Below are positions 9,508 to 18,249 of a stretch of DNA of 64,000 nucleotides, one piece after another (positions within the stretch are counted from its first letter, which is position 1; each line of letters begins with the position of its first letter). This DNA comes from UBA4744 sp963717135 (GTDB lineage: Bacteria > Actinomycetota > Acidimicrobiia > Spongiisociales > UBA4744): NCBI GenBank assembly GCA_963717135.1, contig CAVQVN010000005.1, positions 216,160 to 280,159 of the forward strand, given 5' to 3'. The position numbers were made by a program, and so were the translations under genes. The notes beneath the pieces are model-generated. The model searched no databases. It saw only the letters and a program-made list of their open reading frames with translations, and had not been told where the DNA came from.

Positions 9508-11580
9508 CTACGCGATAAACGCCGAAGCGAAGATCAGACTGACGATGGTCATCACCTTGATCACGATGTTCATCGCCGGACCCGCCGTGTCCTTGAATGG
9601 ATCCCCGACCGTGTCACCGATCACAGCCGCTTTGTGCGGGTCGGATCCTTTGCCCCCAAAAGCGCCCGCTTCAATGAACTTCTTGGCGTTGTCCCATGCG
9701 CCTCCGGCGTTGGCCATGTAGATGGCCAGCAGGAACCCGGTCACCAGCGCCCCGGCCAGGAAGCCACCCAAAGCCTCCACATCGATGAACCCTATGGTGA
9801 TTGGGAAGATGATGGCCAGCATTCCCGGCAACACCATCTCGCGCAAGGCCGCACCTGTTGCGATATCGACACACTTGCCATACTCGGCCCGGACCCCTTC
9901 CCGGCCTTCCCGCAGTCCGGGGATCTCCCGGAACTGGCGCCGTACTTCATCGATCATCTTGTGGGCGGCTCGACCGACCGCGTTGATGGTCATGGCCGCA
10001 AAGAGGAAAGGAAACATCGCACCCAGAAACAACCCCACCGTCGTACCGACATTGGTCAGGTCAATCGATTCGAGTTCCACTGCCTGCGTGAATGCCGAGA
10101 ACAATGCCAGGGCAGTCACCGCCGCCGAACCGATGGCGAAGCCTTTGGCCATCGCCGCCGTGGTGTTGCCGAGCGAGTCCAGCGCGTCGGTTGCCTCCCG
10201 AACCTCGGGAGGCAGGTGAGCCATCTCGGCAATACCGCCGGCGTTGTCGGCGATCGGCCCGTAGGCATCGACCGCCACGGTGATGCCGAGCGTGGCGAGC
10301 ACCCCGATGGCGGCGATGGCAACTCCGTAAACCCCCCCGCCATCCCCCAGCGCCCAATCGCCGGCCCAGAAGGCCCCGAAGATCCCGATGGCTACCACGA
10401 TGACGCTGAAGGCTGCGGAGCGCATGCCCTCGGCGATCCCGGCCAGAATCACCGTTGCCGGGCCGGTCTCCGCCTGCCGGGCGATTTCCTTGACCTTCTT
10501 GTGGTGGTCGGAGGTGAACCATTCGGAGATCTGGCCCACCAGCATCCCGACCGTCAAGCCGATGATTACCGCCAGAAATAGACCAACCGGGTTGGCCACC
10601 CCGTCATCCCCGCCAAAGATCCAAAAGGACAGCCCGAGCACGCCCAGGGCGGTCAAAACCGACGCCGCCCACGTGCCGCGGTGCAGCCCGGCCGCCAGGT
10701 TGTCACCGGTAGCCCGCACCAGGAAGGAGCTGATGATCGAAGCGAGCATGCCGAGAGCGGCAACCGCCAGCGGAAACACAACAGTTTCCGACAAGAAGGA
10801 GCTTCCCTGGAAGACTATGACCGCGTAGACGATCGGGGCGACAAGCGACCCGACGTAACTCTCGAACAGGTCGGCGCCCATGCCGGCGACATCGCCGACG
10901 TTGTCCCCGACGTTGTCGGCGATCGTCGCCGGATTGCGAGGATCGTCCTCGGGAATCCCCGCCTCGACCTTCCCGACCAGATCGGCGCCCACATCGGCCG
11001 CCTTGGTGTAAATCCCTCCACCGACTCTGGCGAAGAGGGCAATGGACGAACCACCCAGTCCGATGGCGGCAATCACATCAGCCCAGTTAGCACCAAGGTC
11101 TCCCAGGCCTAGCAACTCGGTGTTGAACAACCAGAAACCGATCCCAACGCCCAGCAGACCCAAGCCGGCTACCGAGAAACCCATCACGGCGCCTCCCCGG
11201 AAGGCCACCGGCAAAGCCTTGGCCGTGCCGCCCGTCCGGGCTGCTTCGGTGGTTCGCGAGTTGGCCGCAGTGGCAATCCGCATGCCGACGAACCCGGCCC
11301 CGGCCGACAGCAGGGCCCCGAACACGTAGGCCGCAGCCTTCCAGCCGCCGGCAGGTAACAACACGGCTATCAACACGGCCAGAACCGCAACGAATACCGC
11401 TACCCAGGTGTATTCGCGGCGCATGAAGGCATCGGAACCCTCTCTGATGGCATTCGAGATCGAAATCATCAGATCCGACCCGCGGTTCATCGCCAGCACC
11501 CAGCGAGCGAAGTAAACAGCCAGGCCCAGGGCCAGGAGCGCCGCCCCGATTGCCCCTACCAGGAAGAATTCGGTTGACAT
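9508..11580 (-). CDS. hppA: Membrane-bound ion-pumping pyrophosphatase, K+-dependent type
   Basis: 690 aa with about 15-16 membrane helices. The family motifs are present: the KAADVGADLVGK loop, DDPRNPATIADNVGDNVGD, DAYGPIADNAGG, and near the C-terminus GDTVGDPFKDTAGPAMN. It couples PPi hydrolysis to H+ (or Na+) transport. At the K+-dependence site the sequence is GNTTAAMAKG: Ala replaces the Lys of K+-independent enzymes (GNTTKA), pointing to the K+-stimulated class. The start ATG follows GAGGGG and a good sigma-70-type promoter. The next gene upstream is a cation antiporter on the same strand. Ion choice (H+ or Na+) is not decided here. Confidence 0.95.
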   Translation of the reverse strand: MSTEFFLVGAIGAALLALGLAVYFARWVLAMNRGSDLMISISNAIREGSDAFMRREYTWVAVFVAVLAVLIAVLLPAGGWKAAAYVFGALLSAGAGFVGMRIATAANSRTTEAARTGGTAKALPVAFRGGAVMGFSVAGLGLLGVGIGFWLFNTELLGLGDLGANWADVIAAIGLGGSSIALFARVGGGIYTKAADVGADLVGKVEAGIPEDDPRNPATIADNVGDNVGDVAGMGADLFESYVGSLVAPIVYAVIVFQGSSFLSETVVFPLAVAALGMLASIISSFLVRATGDNLAAGLHRGTWAASVLTALGVLGLSFWIFGGDDGVANPVGLFLAVIIGLTVGMLVGQISEWFTSDHHKKVKEIARQAETGPATVILAGIAEGMRSAAFSVIVVAIGIFGAFWAGDWALGDGGGVYGVAIAAIGVLATLGITVAVDAYGPIADNAGGIAEMAHLPPEVREATDALDSLGNTTAAMAKGFAIGSAAVTALALFSAFTQAVELESIDLTNVGTTVGLFLGAMFPFLFAAMTINAVGRAAHKMIDEVRRQFREIPGLREGREGVRAEYGKCVDIATGAALREMVLPGMLAIIFPITIGFIDVEALGGFLAGALVTGFLLAIYMANAGGAWDNAKKFIEAGAFGGKGSDPHKAAVIGDTVGDPFKDTAGPAMNIVIKVMTIVSLIFASAFIA

Positions 11581-11583
11581 CTG

Positions 11584-11638
11584 CCCCTCACTCGCTCGTT
11601 GGCCTCAGGAGTATAAGAGGCGTGCGAAAGGCCACCAA
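11584..11638 (-). promoter_or_regulatory. hppA promoter and ribosome binding site
   Basis: On the minus strand, TTGGTG (11638-11633), a 17-nt spacer and TATACT (11615-11610) form a near-consensus sigma-70 promoter. GAGGGG at 11589-11584 is the Shine-Dalgarno. The promoter lies in the 66-nt gap after the antiporter gene, so hppA need not depend on that gene's transcription. Confidence 0.75.
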
Positions 11639-11646
11639 GACGGCCG

Positions 11647-12942
11647 TCAGTCGTCCACTTCACCTACCTGGGTGGCATCCTGTTCTGCCGACCCGATGAC
11701 CGGTGAATCAAGAATCAAGCCCATCGAGGCCACGGTCTCCTCCTCGGCGTCGCCCTCTTCGGTCAGGGGTTGATTCCTCAGCATCCGGTTGAGGATCAGC
11801 GGTGCGAGCAGTGTGGTCACGACCACCATGAGCACCACCACGGCATTGTCCCCGGGACCAACCACTGCGCTGAGCTGTCCGGCCCCTAACGCGGCAAAGA
11901 TCAGACCAACCTCCCCGCGCGGCACCATACCCACGCCGACAATCCGGCGGTTCACCCCCTTCGACAGGACTCCCAGCCCGGCGACGAGTTTCCCGGCAAC
12001 GGCCAATAGGGAGATCACCCCACCGGCCAGCAGCACCTGGGGATCGGCCAGGGCTTTGACATCGACCTCCGTGCCGATGAACAGGAAGAAGATCGGCACG
12101 AACAAGAAGGCGATCGGTCGCAGCTCAGCTTCGATCCGATCCGCAAAACTCGTTTGGCCGGCCACCAGTCCGGCCGCAAAAGCTCCCACGATGGGTTCGA
12201 GACCGGCGAAATGCTTGGCCGCCAAACCGACCGCAATAGCGAAAACGAACGACCCAACGACGAAGCTGCCCTCCACCTTGAGGAACCGTAGGAATCGGAA
12301 GAGGTACGGGGCAACCCAGTGACCGACCGCCACGACCACGACCAGGAAACCTACGGCCTTGGCCGTGATGGTCAGGAGCGTCCCGGCCGAGAATTCGCCG
12401 TCGCCGCCCAGAACCGCGGCAACCACGCCCAGGATGATGAGACCTATCACATCATCGATCACCGCCGCCCCGATGATGGTCTTGGCTTCGTCGGTGTGGA
12501 GGCGGCGCAAGTCGGCAAACACCCGGGCGGTGATCCCCACGCTGGTGGCCGTCATGGCGGCACCCATGAAGATTGCCAATTCGGTCGAGCCATCTCCGAT
12601 GGACAGCAGCCTGACGGCCGCGAACCCAAGCGCAAAGGGAGTCGCCACGCCGATCAGAGCGACCGTCAGAGCAGAGGCTCCCAGCCGGGCGAAGGAACGC
12701 AGATCGGTCTCGAGCCCAACTTCAAAGAGCAGCAGGATCACCCCGATCTCCGCCAGCGTGGACAACAATCCCCCGTCGCCGTGACCGACCCACCCCAGCA
12801 CACTGGCGCCAATGACCGCCCCGATCAAGAGTTCTCCTATAACGGCGGGTTGATGAAACCGAGCCATGACCTCGGCGCCTACCTTGGCGGCAATGAGGAT
12901 GACGAGCAGTTCAACCAGACTTTCGAAGACTTCCACCCGCAC
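11647..12942 (-). CDS. CPA2-family monovalent cation/proton antiporter (KefB/NapA-like)
   Basis: 431 aa with about 12-13 membrane helices. The N-terminal segment VIGELLIGAVIG, then ILLLFEVGLETDL and the FADL..ID-containing core (GAAVIDDVIGLIILGVV), match Na+/H+ exchanger (PF00999) proteins; the ID-D pair in the fifth core helix is the ion-binding site of electrogenic NapA-type antiporters. There is no C-terminal TrkA domain, only an acidic tail. The track start is GTG 12942; GTG 12936 is as likely because GGGGAG sits 5 nt before it. Proximity to the pyrophosphatase suggests linked H+/Na+ cycling, which is inference. Confidence 0.88.
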   Translation of the reverse strand: MRVEVFESLVELLVILIAAKVGAEVMARFHQPAVIGELLIGAVIGASVLGWVGHGDGGLLSTLAEIGVILLLFEVGLETDLRSFARLGASALTVALIGVATPFALGFAAVRLLSIGDGSTELAIFMGAAMTATSVGITARVFADLRRLHTDEAKTIIGAAVIDDVIGLIILGVVAAVLGGDGEFSAGTLLTITAKAVGFLVVVVAVGHWVAPYLFRFLRFLKVEGSFVVGSFVFAIAVGLAAKHFAGLEPIVGAFAAGLVAGQTSFADRIEAELRPIAFLFVPIFFLFIGTEVDVKALADPQVLLAGGVISLLAVAGKLVAGLGVLSKGVNRRIVGVGMVPRGEVGLIFAALGAGQLSAVVGPGDNAVVVLMVVVTTLLAPLILNRMLRNQPLTEEGDAEEETVASMGLILDSPVIGSAEQDATQVGEVDD

Positions 12943-13030
12943 TCCCCATCTTGTGACGCACGGCTGATGCTAGACCTACCGCCAACCCGACTAAATGAAG
13001 GCGGGCAACCGGCCTACAGTCAACACCTCC

Positions 13031-14236
13031 ATGAAACATTTCCTCTCCCTGACCTCCCTGCTGGTTGCCGGATTGTTCGTCGCCGCCTGCACCACAGCGA
13101 CCGAGCCGAACACCACCACATCGTCGACGGTCGCCACCACTTCAGCCCCCTCACCCTCCACATCTCCGGAGACGATTGTTTCGGTAGAGCTGACCGGCAG
13201 TCCGGAGGGTCTCAAGGACGTCGTGTTAGGCCTCTATGTTTACGCATCAGATCCTTCCGTGGCACCGGAAGTCGACATTGCCTCTGGACTCATCGACTAT
13301 CTGGCAGATCTCGAACCGCCCACTGGGAAGGTTTCGGTCGCCGGCACCGTTACCGCCGAAAGGATCCTCGAGTCGCAGATAGCAGTGGTCCAAGCCGGGC
13401 CGGACATCATCCTGGCAGTGGCAAGCGACCTCGGGGACTGGAAGATCGCCGGAGCCCGGCTCACCCGCTTTGGGAAAGCCGCCTGGTACGGCAACGAACC
13501 GCGTTTGGCTCTGATCATCGGTTCCGACGCCCGACCCGGCCAGAACCCCCTCGGCTATCGGGCCGACTCTTTGCACCTGGTTGGGGTCATACCGTCCACC
13601 GGCGAAGGTTCGATCGTCGGTATCCCCCGGGATTCGTGGGTCGAAGCTTCCTACGGTGGAAACAACAAGTTCACGAACGTAATGGCTTCGCGCGGTCCCG
13701 AGGTGGTCCTCGAGACGGCGCGCAATCTCACCGACTTGCCTCTGGAGGGATACGTAGTCACAGGGTTCCAGGGGTTCGAGGGGTTGGTCGATGCATTCGG
13801 CGGTTTCGACTTCGATGTTCCATTCGCGATGGCCGAGCCGAAGTCGCAAGCATTCTTTAAAGCAGGACTACAACTGTTCGGGGGAGCAGATGCGCTTGCC
13901 TTCGCCCGCAACCGCACACTGTCCGGAGGCGACTTCACCAGGAGCTACCACCAAGGATTGCTGATGGTGGCCGCCCTGCGCAAGGTGCAGGCCCTGGGCA
14001 TCGCGGACGTGCCACGGCTCCTCGAACTCCTGGTCGAGTTCACCTGGACGGATCTCTCTGCGGAACAGCTCCTCACTCTGGCCGCTTCTGCCTACGAATT
14101 GACCCCCGACACGCTTCCCAACGTCGTGGCCGACGGCCGGGTGGGGACCGCGGGAAGTGCCAGCGTCGTCTACCTCACAGAAGCTGCGTTTGCCACCTTC
14201 GAGGATCTGGCGGATGGCGTCCTGGAGAACGGATGA
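13031..14236 (+). CDS. LytR-CpsA-Psr (LCP) family protein with a lipoprotein signal
   Basis: 401 aa. The N-terminus has a lipobox, LFVAAC, at about residue 17-22, followed by a Thr/Ser-rich linker. The LCP core is seen as LALIIGSDARPG, SLHLVGVIPSTGEGSIVGIPRDS, GNNKFTNVMASRGP and ADALAFARNR. LCP enzymes transfer glycopolymers from lipid carriers to peptidoglycan outside the cell. Most are type II membrane proteins; a lipid anchor is unusual. A TACAGT box ends 10 nt before the ATG, giving at most a very short leader. A weak alternative start lies at 12995. The gene is followed after 28 nt by the helicase gene on the same strand. Confidence 0.85.
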   Translation: MKHFLSLTSLLVAGLFVAACTTATEPNTTTSSTVATTSAPSPSTSPETIVSVELTGSPEGLKDVVLGLYVYASDPSVAPEVDIASGLIDYLADLEPPTGKVSVAGTVTAERILESQIAVVQAGPDIILAVASDLGDWKIAGARLTRFGKAAWYGNEPRLALIIGSDARPGQNPLGYRADSLHLVGVIPSTGEGSIVGIPRDSWVEASYGGNNKFTNVMASRGPEVVLETARNLTDLPLEGYVVTGFQGFEGLVDAFGGFDFDVPFAMAEPKSQAFFKAGLQLFGGADALAFARNRTLSGGDFTRSYHQGLLMVAALRKVQALGIADVPRLLELLVEFTWTDLSAEQLLTLAASAYELTPDTLPNVVADGRVGTAGSASVVYLTEAAFATFEDLADGVLENG

Positions 14237-14264
14237 GCCCTCGCCAGGTTGTGTTCGGGACGTG

Positions 14265-16541
14265 ATGGACCGGCACCGCATGGACCTCGAGACACTGGTA
14301 ACCGCCTGGGTTGAAGATCCCGATTTCGAAGGCGACCTGGTACATCTCGAGCGTTTGTCGGCCCGAACGGCAATCTTCGACGACGTCGACCCGCCGCTTC
14401 CGGGAGCTCTCGTGCAACGACTGGCCGAACAGGGCATTGAGAGGCTCTACGGGCACCAGGCCCGGGCCGTGCGGGCGATACGCTCGGGAACCCACACAGT
14501 GCTGGTATCGGGGACCGCCTCCGGGAAGTCCCTCAGTTACCAGATCCCGCTGGTGGAGGCGATCCTGGAAACCTCGCGGACCGCGGCCCTGCTGGTCTTT
14601 CCCACCAAAGCCCTCGCTCAAGATCAACTGCGCAGCTTGACCAATCTGCGGATCCCGGGATTGGTGGCCGCAACCTACGATGGTGACACTTCCCAGGAGG
14701 ACCGGGCCTGGGCGCGGCGCCACGCCAATGTGATCCTGACCAATCCCGACATGCTCCACTTCGGAATTCTCCCCAACCATGGGCGATGGGCCGACTTCTT
14801 CCTCCGATTGAGATTCGTAGTTGTCGATGAAATGCACGTGCTGCGAGGCATCTTCGGCAGCCACGTTGCTCACATTCTGCGCCGGTTGAGAAGGATCGCC
14901 GCCCACTACCGGGCGGAGCCGACCCTGGTGTTCACCTCGGCCACGATCGGCAACCCCGGGGAGCTGGCTGCAAGGTTGAGCGGAGTGGCCGTTGAGGTCC
15001 TCGAAGGGGATGACTCACCTCAGGGCGAGAAGCTGATCGCTCTGTGGAACCCTCCGGTAGTTGCGGACGGTCCCCGCCGCCGGCGCAGTGCCATGGCCGA
15101 AGCGACCGACTTGTTCGTTGATCTGATCCGGCATGAGCGGCACACGATCGTGTTTTCGCGGAGCCGGAAGGCCACCGAGCTCATCTACAAGTGGGCCAGG
15201 GATCGGCTGGAGGACCCGTTGAGGGAGCGCATTTCCTCCTATCGGGGCGGCTACCTGCCCGCCGACCGGCGGCAAATCGAGACCGCAATGTTCTCCGGAG
15301 AGTTGCTCGGCGTAGCCGCCACCAATGCTCTCGAACTCGGGATCGATGTAGGCAGCCTGGATGTGGCGATCATCAACGCGTTCCCCGGGACCCTGGCCTC
15401 CTTCTGGCAGCAGGCCGGTCGAGCCGGTCGAAATCAGGAGCATTCCCTCGGCGTGCTGGTGGGCGGCGAAGATGCCCTTGACCAGTACTACATGGCTCAC
15501 CCCCGTCAGCTGTTCACCAGGCCTCCCGAATCGGCGGTGATCAATCCCGACAATCCGCTCGTGGTCGAGGCGCACACAGCTTGTGCCGCCCATGAGCTGC
15601 CGTTACAACCGGACGACCACCGGTTCCTCGGCGACAACATGGAGGAGGCCGCCAACCGGCTGGTGCAAGCTGGTGATCTCCGGCTCCGCCAGGGTCGCCT
15701 CTTCTGGACGCGGCGAACCCGCCCGGCCGGGTCGGTGAGCATCCGGTCGTCGGGAGGGTCGTCGTTTTCAGTAATCGACCACCCCGCAGGTGAACTGCTC
15801 GGGACGCTCGAGGAAAACCAGACCTTCTCCCAGGCGCACCCTGGAGCGGTCTATCTGCATCAAGGAGACACCTTCGTCGTGGATGAACTCAGGGTGGCCG
15901 ACCGGGAGGTTCGGGTCCACGGGGAGTCCGTGGGCTACTACACCCAGCCCCAGGAGGAGAAGTATCTCGAGATACTCGAGGTTCGCGATCGCAGACCATT
16001 GGGAGGCCTCACTCGGCATCTCGGGTCGGTGCGAGTGGAGAGCCACGTCGTCGCTTTCAAACGCAAGCAGATCGGATCGGGGGAGGTTCTCAGCTTCGAG
16101 GCGCTCGATTTGCCACCGGTCCAGTTCGAGACCGATGCCGTCTGGTGGACCATCCCCGACGGTCTCTATTCCGAAGCGGGCGTCGACCACCACGATGTCC
16201 CGGGGACTCTGCACGCAGCCGAGCACGCAGCTATAGCGATGCTGCCGCTCTTTGCTATCTGTGATCGGTGGGACATCGGGGGCTTATCGACCCCCTTCCA
16301 TCCCGAAACGGGGACCGGAACGATCTTCATCTACGAGGCGTACCCGGGCGGGGCAGGCATCTCGCCCCTCGCCTTTGCCACTGGGGAGCACCACCTGGAG
16401 GCGACTCGGGAGATGCTGACCGGATGCCTCTGCGACGATGGTTGTCCCTCTTGCGTGCAATCGCCCAAGTGCGGCAATTTCAACGAACCGTTGTCTAAGG
16501 AGGGAGCGATACGGTTCTTGGGGGCGGCATTGAGCGAATAG
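14265..16541 (+). CDS. MrfA/YprA-like DEAD-box helicase with DUF1998 zinc domain
   Basis: 758 aa. Superfamily 2 motifs in order: Q region LYGHQARAVRAI, motif I SGTASGKSLSYQ, motif II VDEMHV (a DEMH variant), motif III TSATIGNP, motif VI QAGRAGRN. The C-terminal DUF1998/MZB domain carries four cysteines in GCLCDDGCPSC...C. B. subtilis MrfA, of the same architecture, repairs mitomycin C damage; M. tuberculosis Rv3649 occupies the same place beside the Tad locus. The start is uncertain: ATG 14265 (chosen), GTG 14262 or ATG 14280. An upstream extension to 14157 would overlap the LCP gene. Confidence 0.9.
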   Translation: MDRHRMDLETLVTAWVEDPDFEGDLVHLERLSARTAIFDDVDPPLPGALVQRLAEQGIERLYGHQARAVRAIRSGTHTVLVSGTASGKSLSYQIPLVEAILETSRTAALLVFPTKALAQDQLRSLTNLRIPGLVAATYDGDTSQEDRAWARRHANVILTNPDMLHFGILPNHGRWADFFLRLRFVVVDEMHVLRGIFGSHVAHILRRLRRIAAHYRAEPTLVFTSATIGNPGELAARLSGVAVEVLEGDDSPQGEKLIALWNPPVVADGPRRRRSAMAEATDLFVDLIRHERHTIVFSRSRKATELIYKWARDRLEDPLRERISSYRGGYLPADRRQIETAMFSGELLGVAATNALELGIDVGSLDVAIINAFPGTLASFWQQAGRAGRNQEHSLGVLVGGEDALDQYYMAHPRQLFTRPPESAVINPDNPLVVEAHTACAAHELPLQPDDHRFLGDNMEEAANRLVQAGDLRLRQGRLFWTRRTRPAGSVSIRSSGGSSFSVIDHPAGELLGTLEENQTFSQAHPGAVYLHQGDTFVVDELRVADREVRVHGESVGYYTQPQEEKYLEILEVRDRRPLGGLTRHLGSVRVESHVVAFKRKQIGSGEVLSFEALDLPPVQFETDAVWWTIPDGLYSEAGVDHHDVPGTLHAAEHAAIAMLPLFAICDRWDIGGLSTPFHPETGTGTIFIYEAYPGGAGISPLAFATGEHHLEATREMLTGCLCDDGCPSCVQSPKCGNFNEPLSKEGAIRFLGAALSE

Positions 16542-16685
16542 CCGACAGCTGATAGCTTCTCCGTCACCTGGTGGGAACGAACCCCCCTCCCCCTCGCCTT
16601 GCTCGGATAATCCCCCCTACCGACTCGCTTCGCTCGTCCGCGGGGAGACAGCTGATAGCTGATAGCTGATAGCTGATAGCTTCTA
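16536..16685. repeat. GCTGATA heptamer array interrupted by the palindromic element
   Basis: Left part: GAATAGC, CGACAGC, TGATAGC (16536-16556); the first unit contains the TAG stop of the helicase. Right part: four perfect GCTGATA units (16651-16678) and GCTTCTA (16679-16685), which ends with the complement of the TAG stop of the RES gene. The whole gap between two convergent genes is therefore repeat, with palindromic element copy 2 inside the heptamer array. Confidence 0.85.
16569..16647 (+). repeat. Palindromic intergenic element, copy 2
   Basis: It begins TGGTGGGAACGAACCCCCCT and ends with CGCTTCGCTCGTCCGCGGGG, matching both ends of the copy at 5307-5400, with a different and shorter interior. 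It is flanked on both sides by GCTGATA heptamers. Confidence 0.72.
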
Positions 16686-17207
16686 CTCATATCTCACCCG
16701 GTCGAGGAGGTAGGCGGGCGGGTGGGCGGCCGGGGCGGCCGGCCACCCGGTGAGATCGGGCCGTGGCCCGAACAGCACCACGACCCGACCGCTGCGATCG
16801 GCACCGGGCTGCAATCCATTCTCCACGCGCCAGCCTCGCGCCTCCCCTCGCCGCAGGGCCGCCCCTTCGACCGAGAAACCCGGTTCGCCCTCGGTCCGCA
16901 ACCGCCGGGCATACCTCCGACAGCGCTGATAGGTGTCCGGGCCACCGGTGACCACTTGCTGGGGAAGACCGGACCTGCGGACCGGAGGATCGGGCAGGTC
17001 AATTGCCCACATGGTTCGTTCGACTCCGTTCAGATCACTTGGGTCGGTGATCTCCTCATGGCGGATGAACTCGGCCCACGCCCCATCGGGGGTGTCGGAC
17101 AGATAGTGGACCGGCCCGTCGCCGACGTCATGCCACCGGGCCGCCGGTTGATCCCGGGTTTCCCATAGGAACGGATACCGGGGATCGACGTGGCGGAAGA
17201 GAATCAT
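16683..17207 (-). CDS. RES-domain toxin (NAD+-targeting) of a RES-Xre system
   Basis: 174 aa, the normal size of a RES-domain protein. The N-terminus LFRHVDPRYPFLW and the following ARWHDVG..VHYLSDTPDGAWAEF carry the conserved Arg, Tyr and Glu expected for the ADP-ribosyltransferase-like fold. Characterised members (for example MbcT of M. tuberculosis) degrade NAD+. The ATG overlaps the stop of the upstream antitoxin by 4 nt (ATGA), so toxin synthesis is coupled to the antitoxin. The antitoxin-first order is typical. Activity is inferred from family. Confidence 0.85.
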   Translation of the reverse strand: MILFRHVDPRYPFLWETRDQPAARWHDVGDGPVHYLSDTPDGAWAEFIRHEEITDPSDLNGVERTMWAIDLPDPPVRRSGLPQQVVTGGPDTYQRCRRYARRLRTEGEPGFSVEGAALRRGEARGWRVENGLQPGADRSGRVVVLFGPRPDLTGWPAAPAAHPPAYLLDRVRYE

Positions 17208-17830
17208 GTGACCGGGGAACTCAGCAATGCCCGGGCTAGGGCGCGCACTCTCCGTGGTCCCGGATCGTCCGGGTCCCAGGCATCATCGAGGAGGTCCTGG
17301 GGGGCCGCCCCGTCCAGGGCTCGCCTCGGCCGGCCGAACCATCGACGGATACCGAAGTCGTTGTATGCCCCGGAGAGGTCGGAGACGACCATGGCGAGGA
17401 AATGCAGGCGACCGGCGATTCGGTCGGGAGTCGTCCGGTCGCCTCGTAAATAGCGACGCACGCTGGCCGGCGACACCGCCAGCAACGCCGCCAGCCTTTC
17501 TATGCCAAACAAGTCGCCGAGGCCCGGCCACTCGCGATCAGGTGCAGGCGAACTCTCCAAGATCTCGTCGAGTTCTGCCAGAACCTCGGCAATCGCGCTG
17601 CCGGTGATCTCGTCCTCGGCCATATGGAGGACGGCTGCCGGTCCGGCCCCGAGCCCTGCCTCGGTCATCGCGGCTATGACATCTCGGACTGTTGCAAGGT
17701 CGAGACGATCGATGTCTTCGTCACCCAGGAAACCCATGGACTCGGCGCGGGACAGAAACGAGACGGCGGACCTAACCGTGCCCGGATCATCGAATGGTTT
17801 ATCGACGGTTGCAATTCGGATCGCCGTCAT
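17204..17830 (-). CDS. Xre/MbcA/ParS-type antitoxin of the RES system
   Basis: 208 aa. The C-terminal half has a helix-turn-helix-like segment (LAALLAVSPASVRRYLRGDR) and then the DUF2384-type toxin-binding end IRRWFGRPRRALDGAAPQDLL, the usual signature of RES-partner antitoxins. The N-terminal ~80 residues are an all-helical extension. The start ATG at 17830 overlaps the stop of the preceding TadE-like gene by 4 nt (ATGA). A TATCAT box also ends 7 nt before this ATG, so the pair could be made both by read-through from the pilus operon and from its own leaderless promoter. The open frame to 18010 is not used. Confidence 0.84.
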   Translation of the reverse strand: MTAIRIATVDKPFDDPGTVRSAVSFLSRAESMGFLGDEDIDRLDLATVRDVIAAMTEAGLGAGPAAVLHMAEDEITGSAIAEVLAELDEILESSPAPDREWPGLGDLFGIERLAALLAVSPASVRRYLRGDRTTPDRIAGRLHFLAMVVSDLSGAYNDFGIRRWFGRPRRALDGAAPQDLLDDAWDPDDPGPRRVRALARALLSSPVT

Positions 17831-18249
17831 TCTCCATATGATATCCGTTTTGTATCCATCTGACCATGGAGAAGCAGTTCGACGGGGGCAAACTCCGCAG
17901 CTGCGACTGCCCTTATCTGGCGCCGGCCGAGAACGGCGAGATCGACCTCGCGGATCACCAACACCTCCACAACGCGGTTGGCCCAGGAACGATCGATGGG
18001 GCACTGACATCGGGCCAGCCGCGCTCCGTTGGCGATCGCCAAACGGGCCGCCTCGGCGCCCGGATTCCCTTTGGAGCCGAAGGGACGAAACGTGACGGGG
18101 GCCGCCGCCAGGGCGGCGGCATCAGCCGCCGCTTGGACGTGGCTGCGAACGGTGAGAAAGTGCCCGAGAGTGCCGAGCATGACTCCGAGCACGACCAACC
18201 AGGCCACGATGCCGAGGATCAGCACGGACACAGACCCCCGATCGTTCAC
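17827..18249 (-). CDS. TadE-like pilus-locus secreted protein (Rv3654c type)
   Basis: 140 aa. The N-terminus RGSVSVLILGIVAWLVVLGVML is a class III-like signal/transmembrane helix, followed by HVQAAADAAALAAA, the usual TadE/Rv3654c pattern. It is a minor pilin-like or assembly protein of the Tad/Flp pilus. It overlaps tadE upstream by 4 nt and the Xre antitoxin downstream by 4 nt. Its C-terminal 30 residues are not conserved-looking; the end may have been extended by the junction with the antitoxin gene. Confidence 0.78.
   Translation of the reverse strand: MNDRGSVSVLILGIVAWLVVLGVMLGTLGHFLTVRSHVQAAADAAALAAAPVTFRPFGSKGNPGAEAARLAIANGARLARCQCPIDRSWANRVVEVLVIREVDLAVLGRRQIRAVAAAEFAPVELLLHGQMDTKRISYGE

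Noticed and set aside
12319..13860. 513-aa plus-strand open frame
   Set aside because: Antisense to the antiporter gene and out of frame with the LCP gene; composition (His, Arg, Gln, Asp) is typical of shadow frames.
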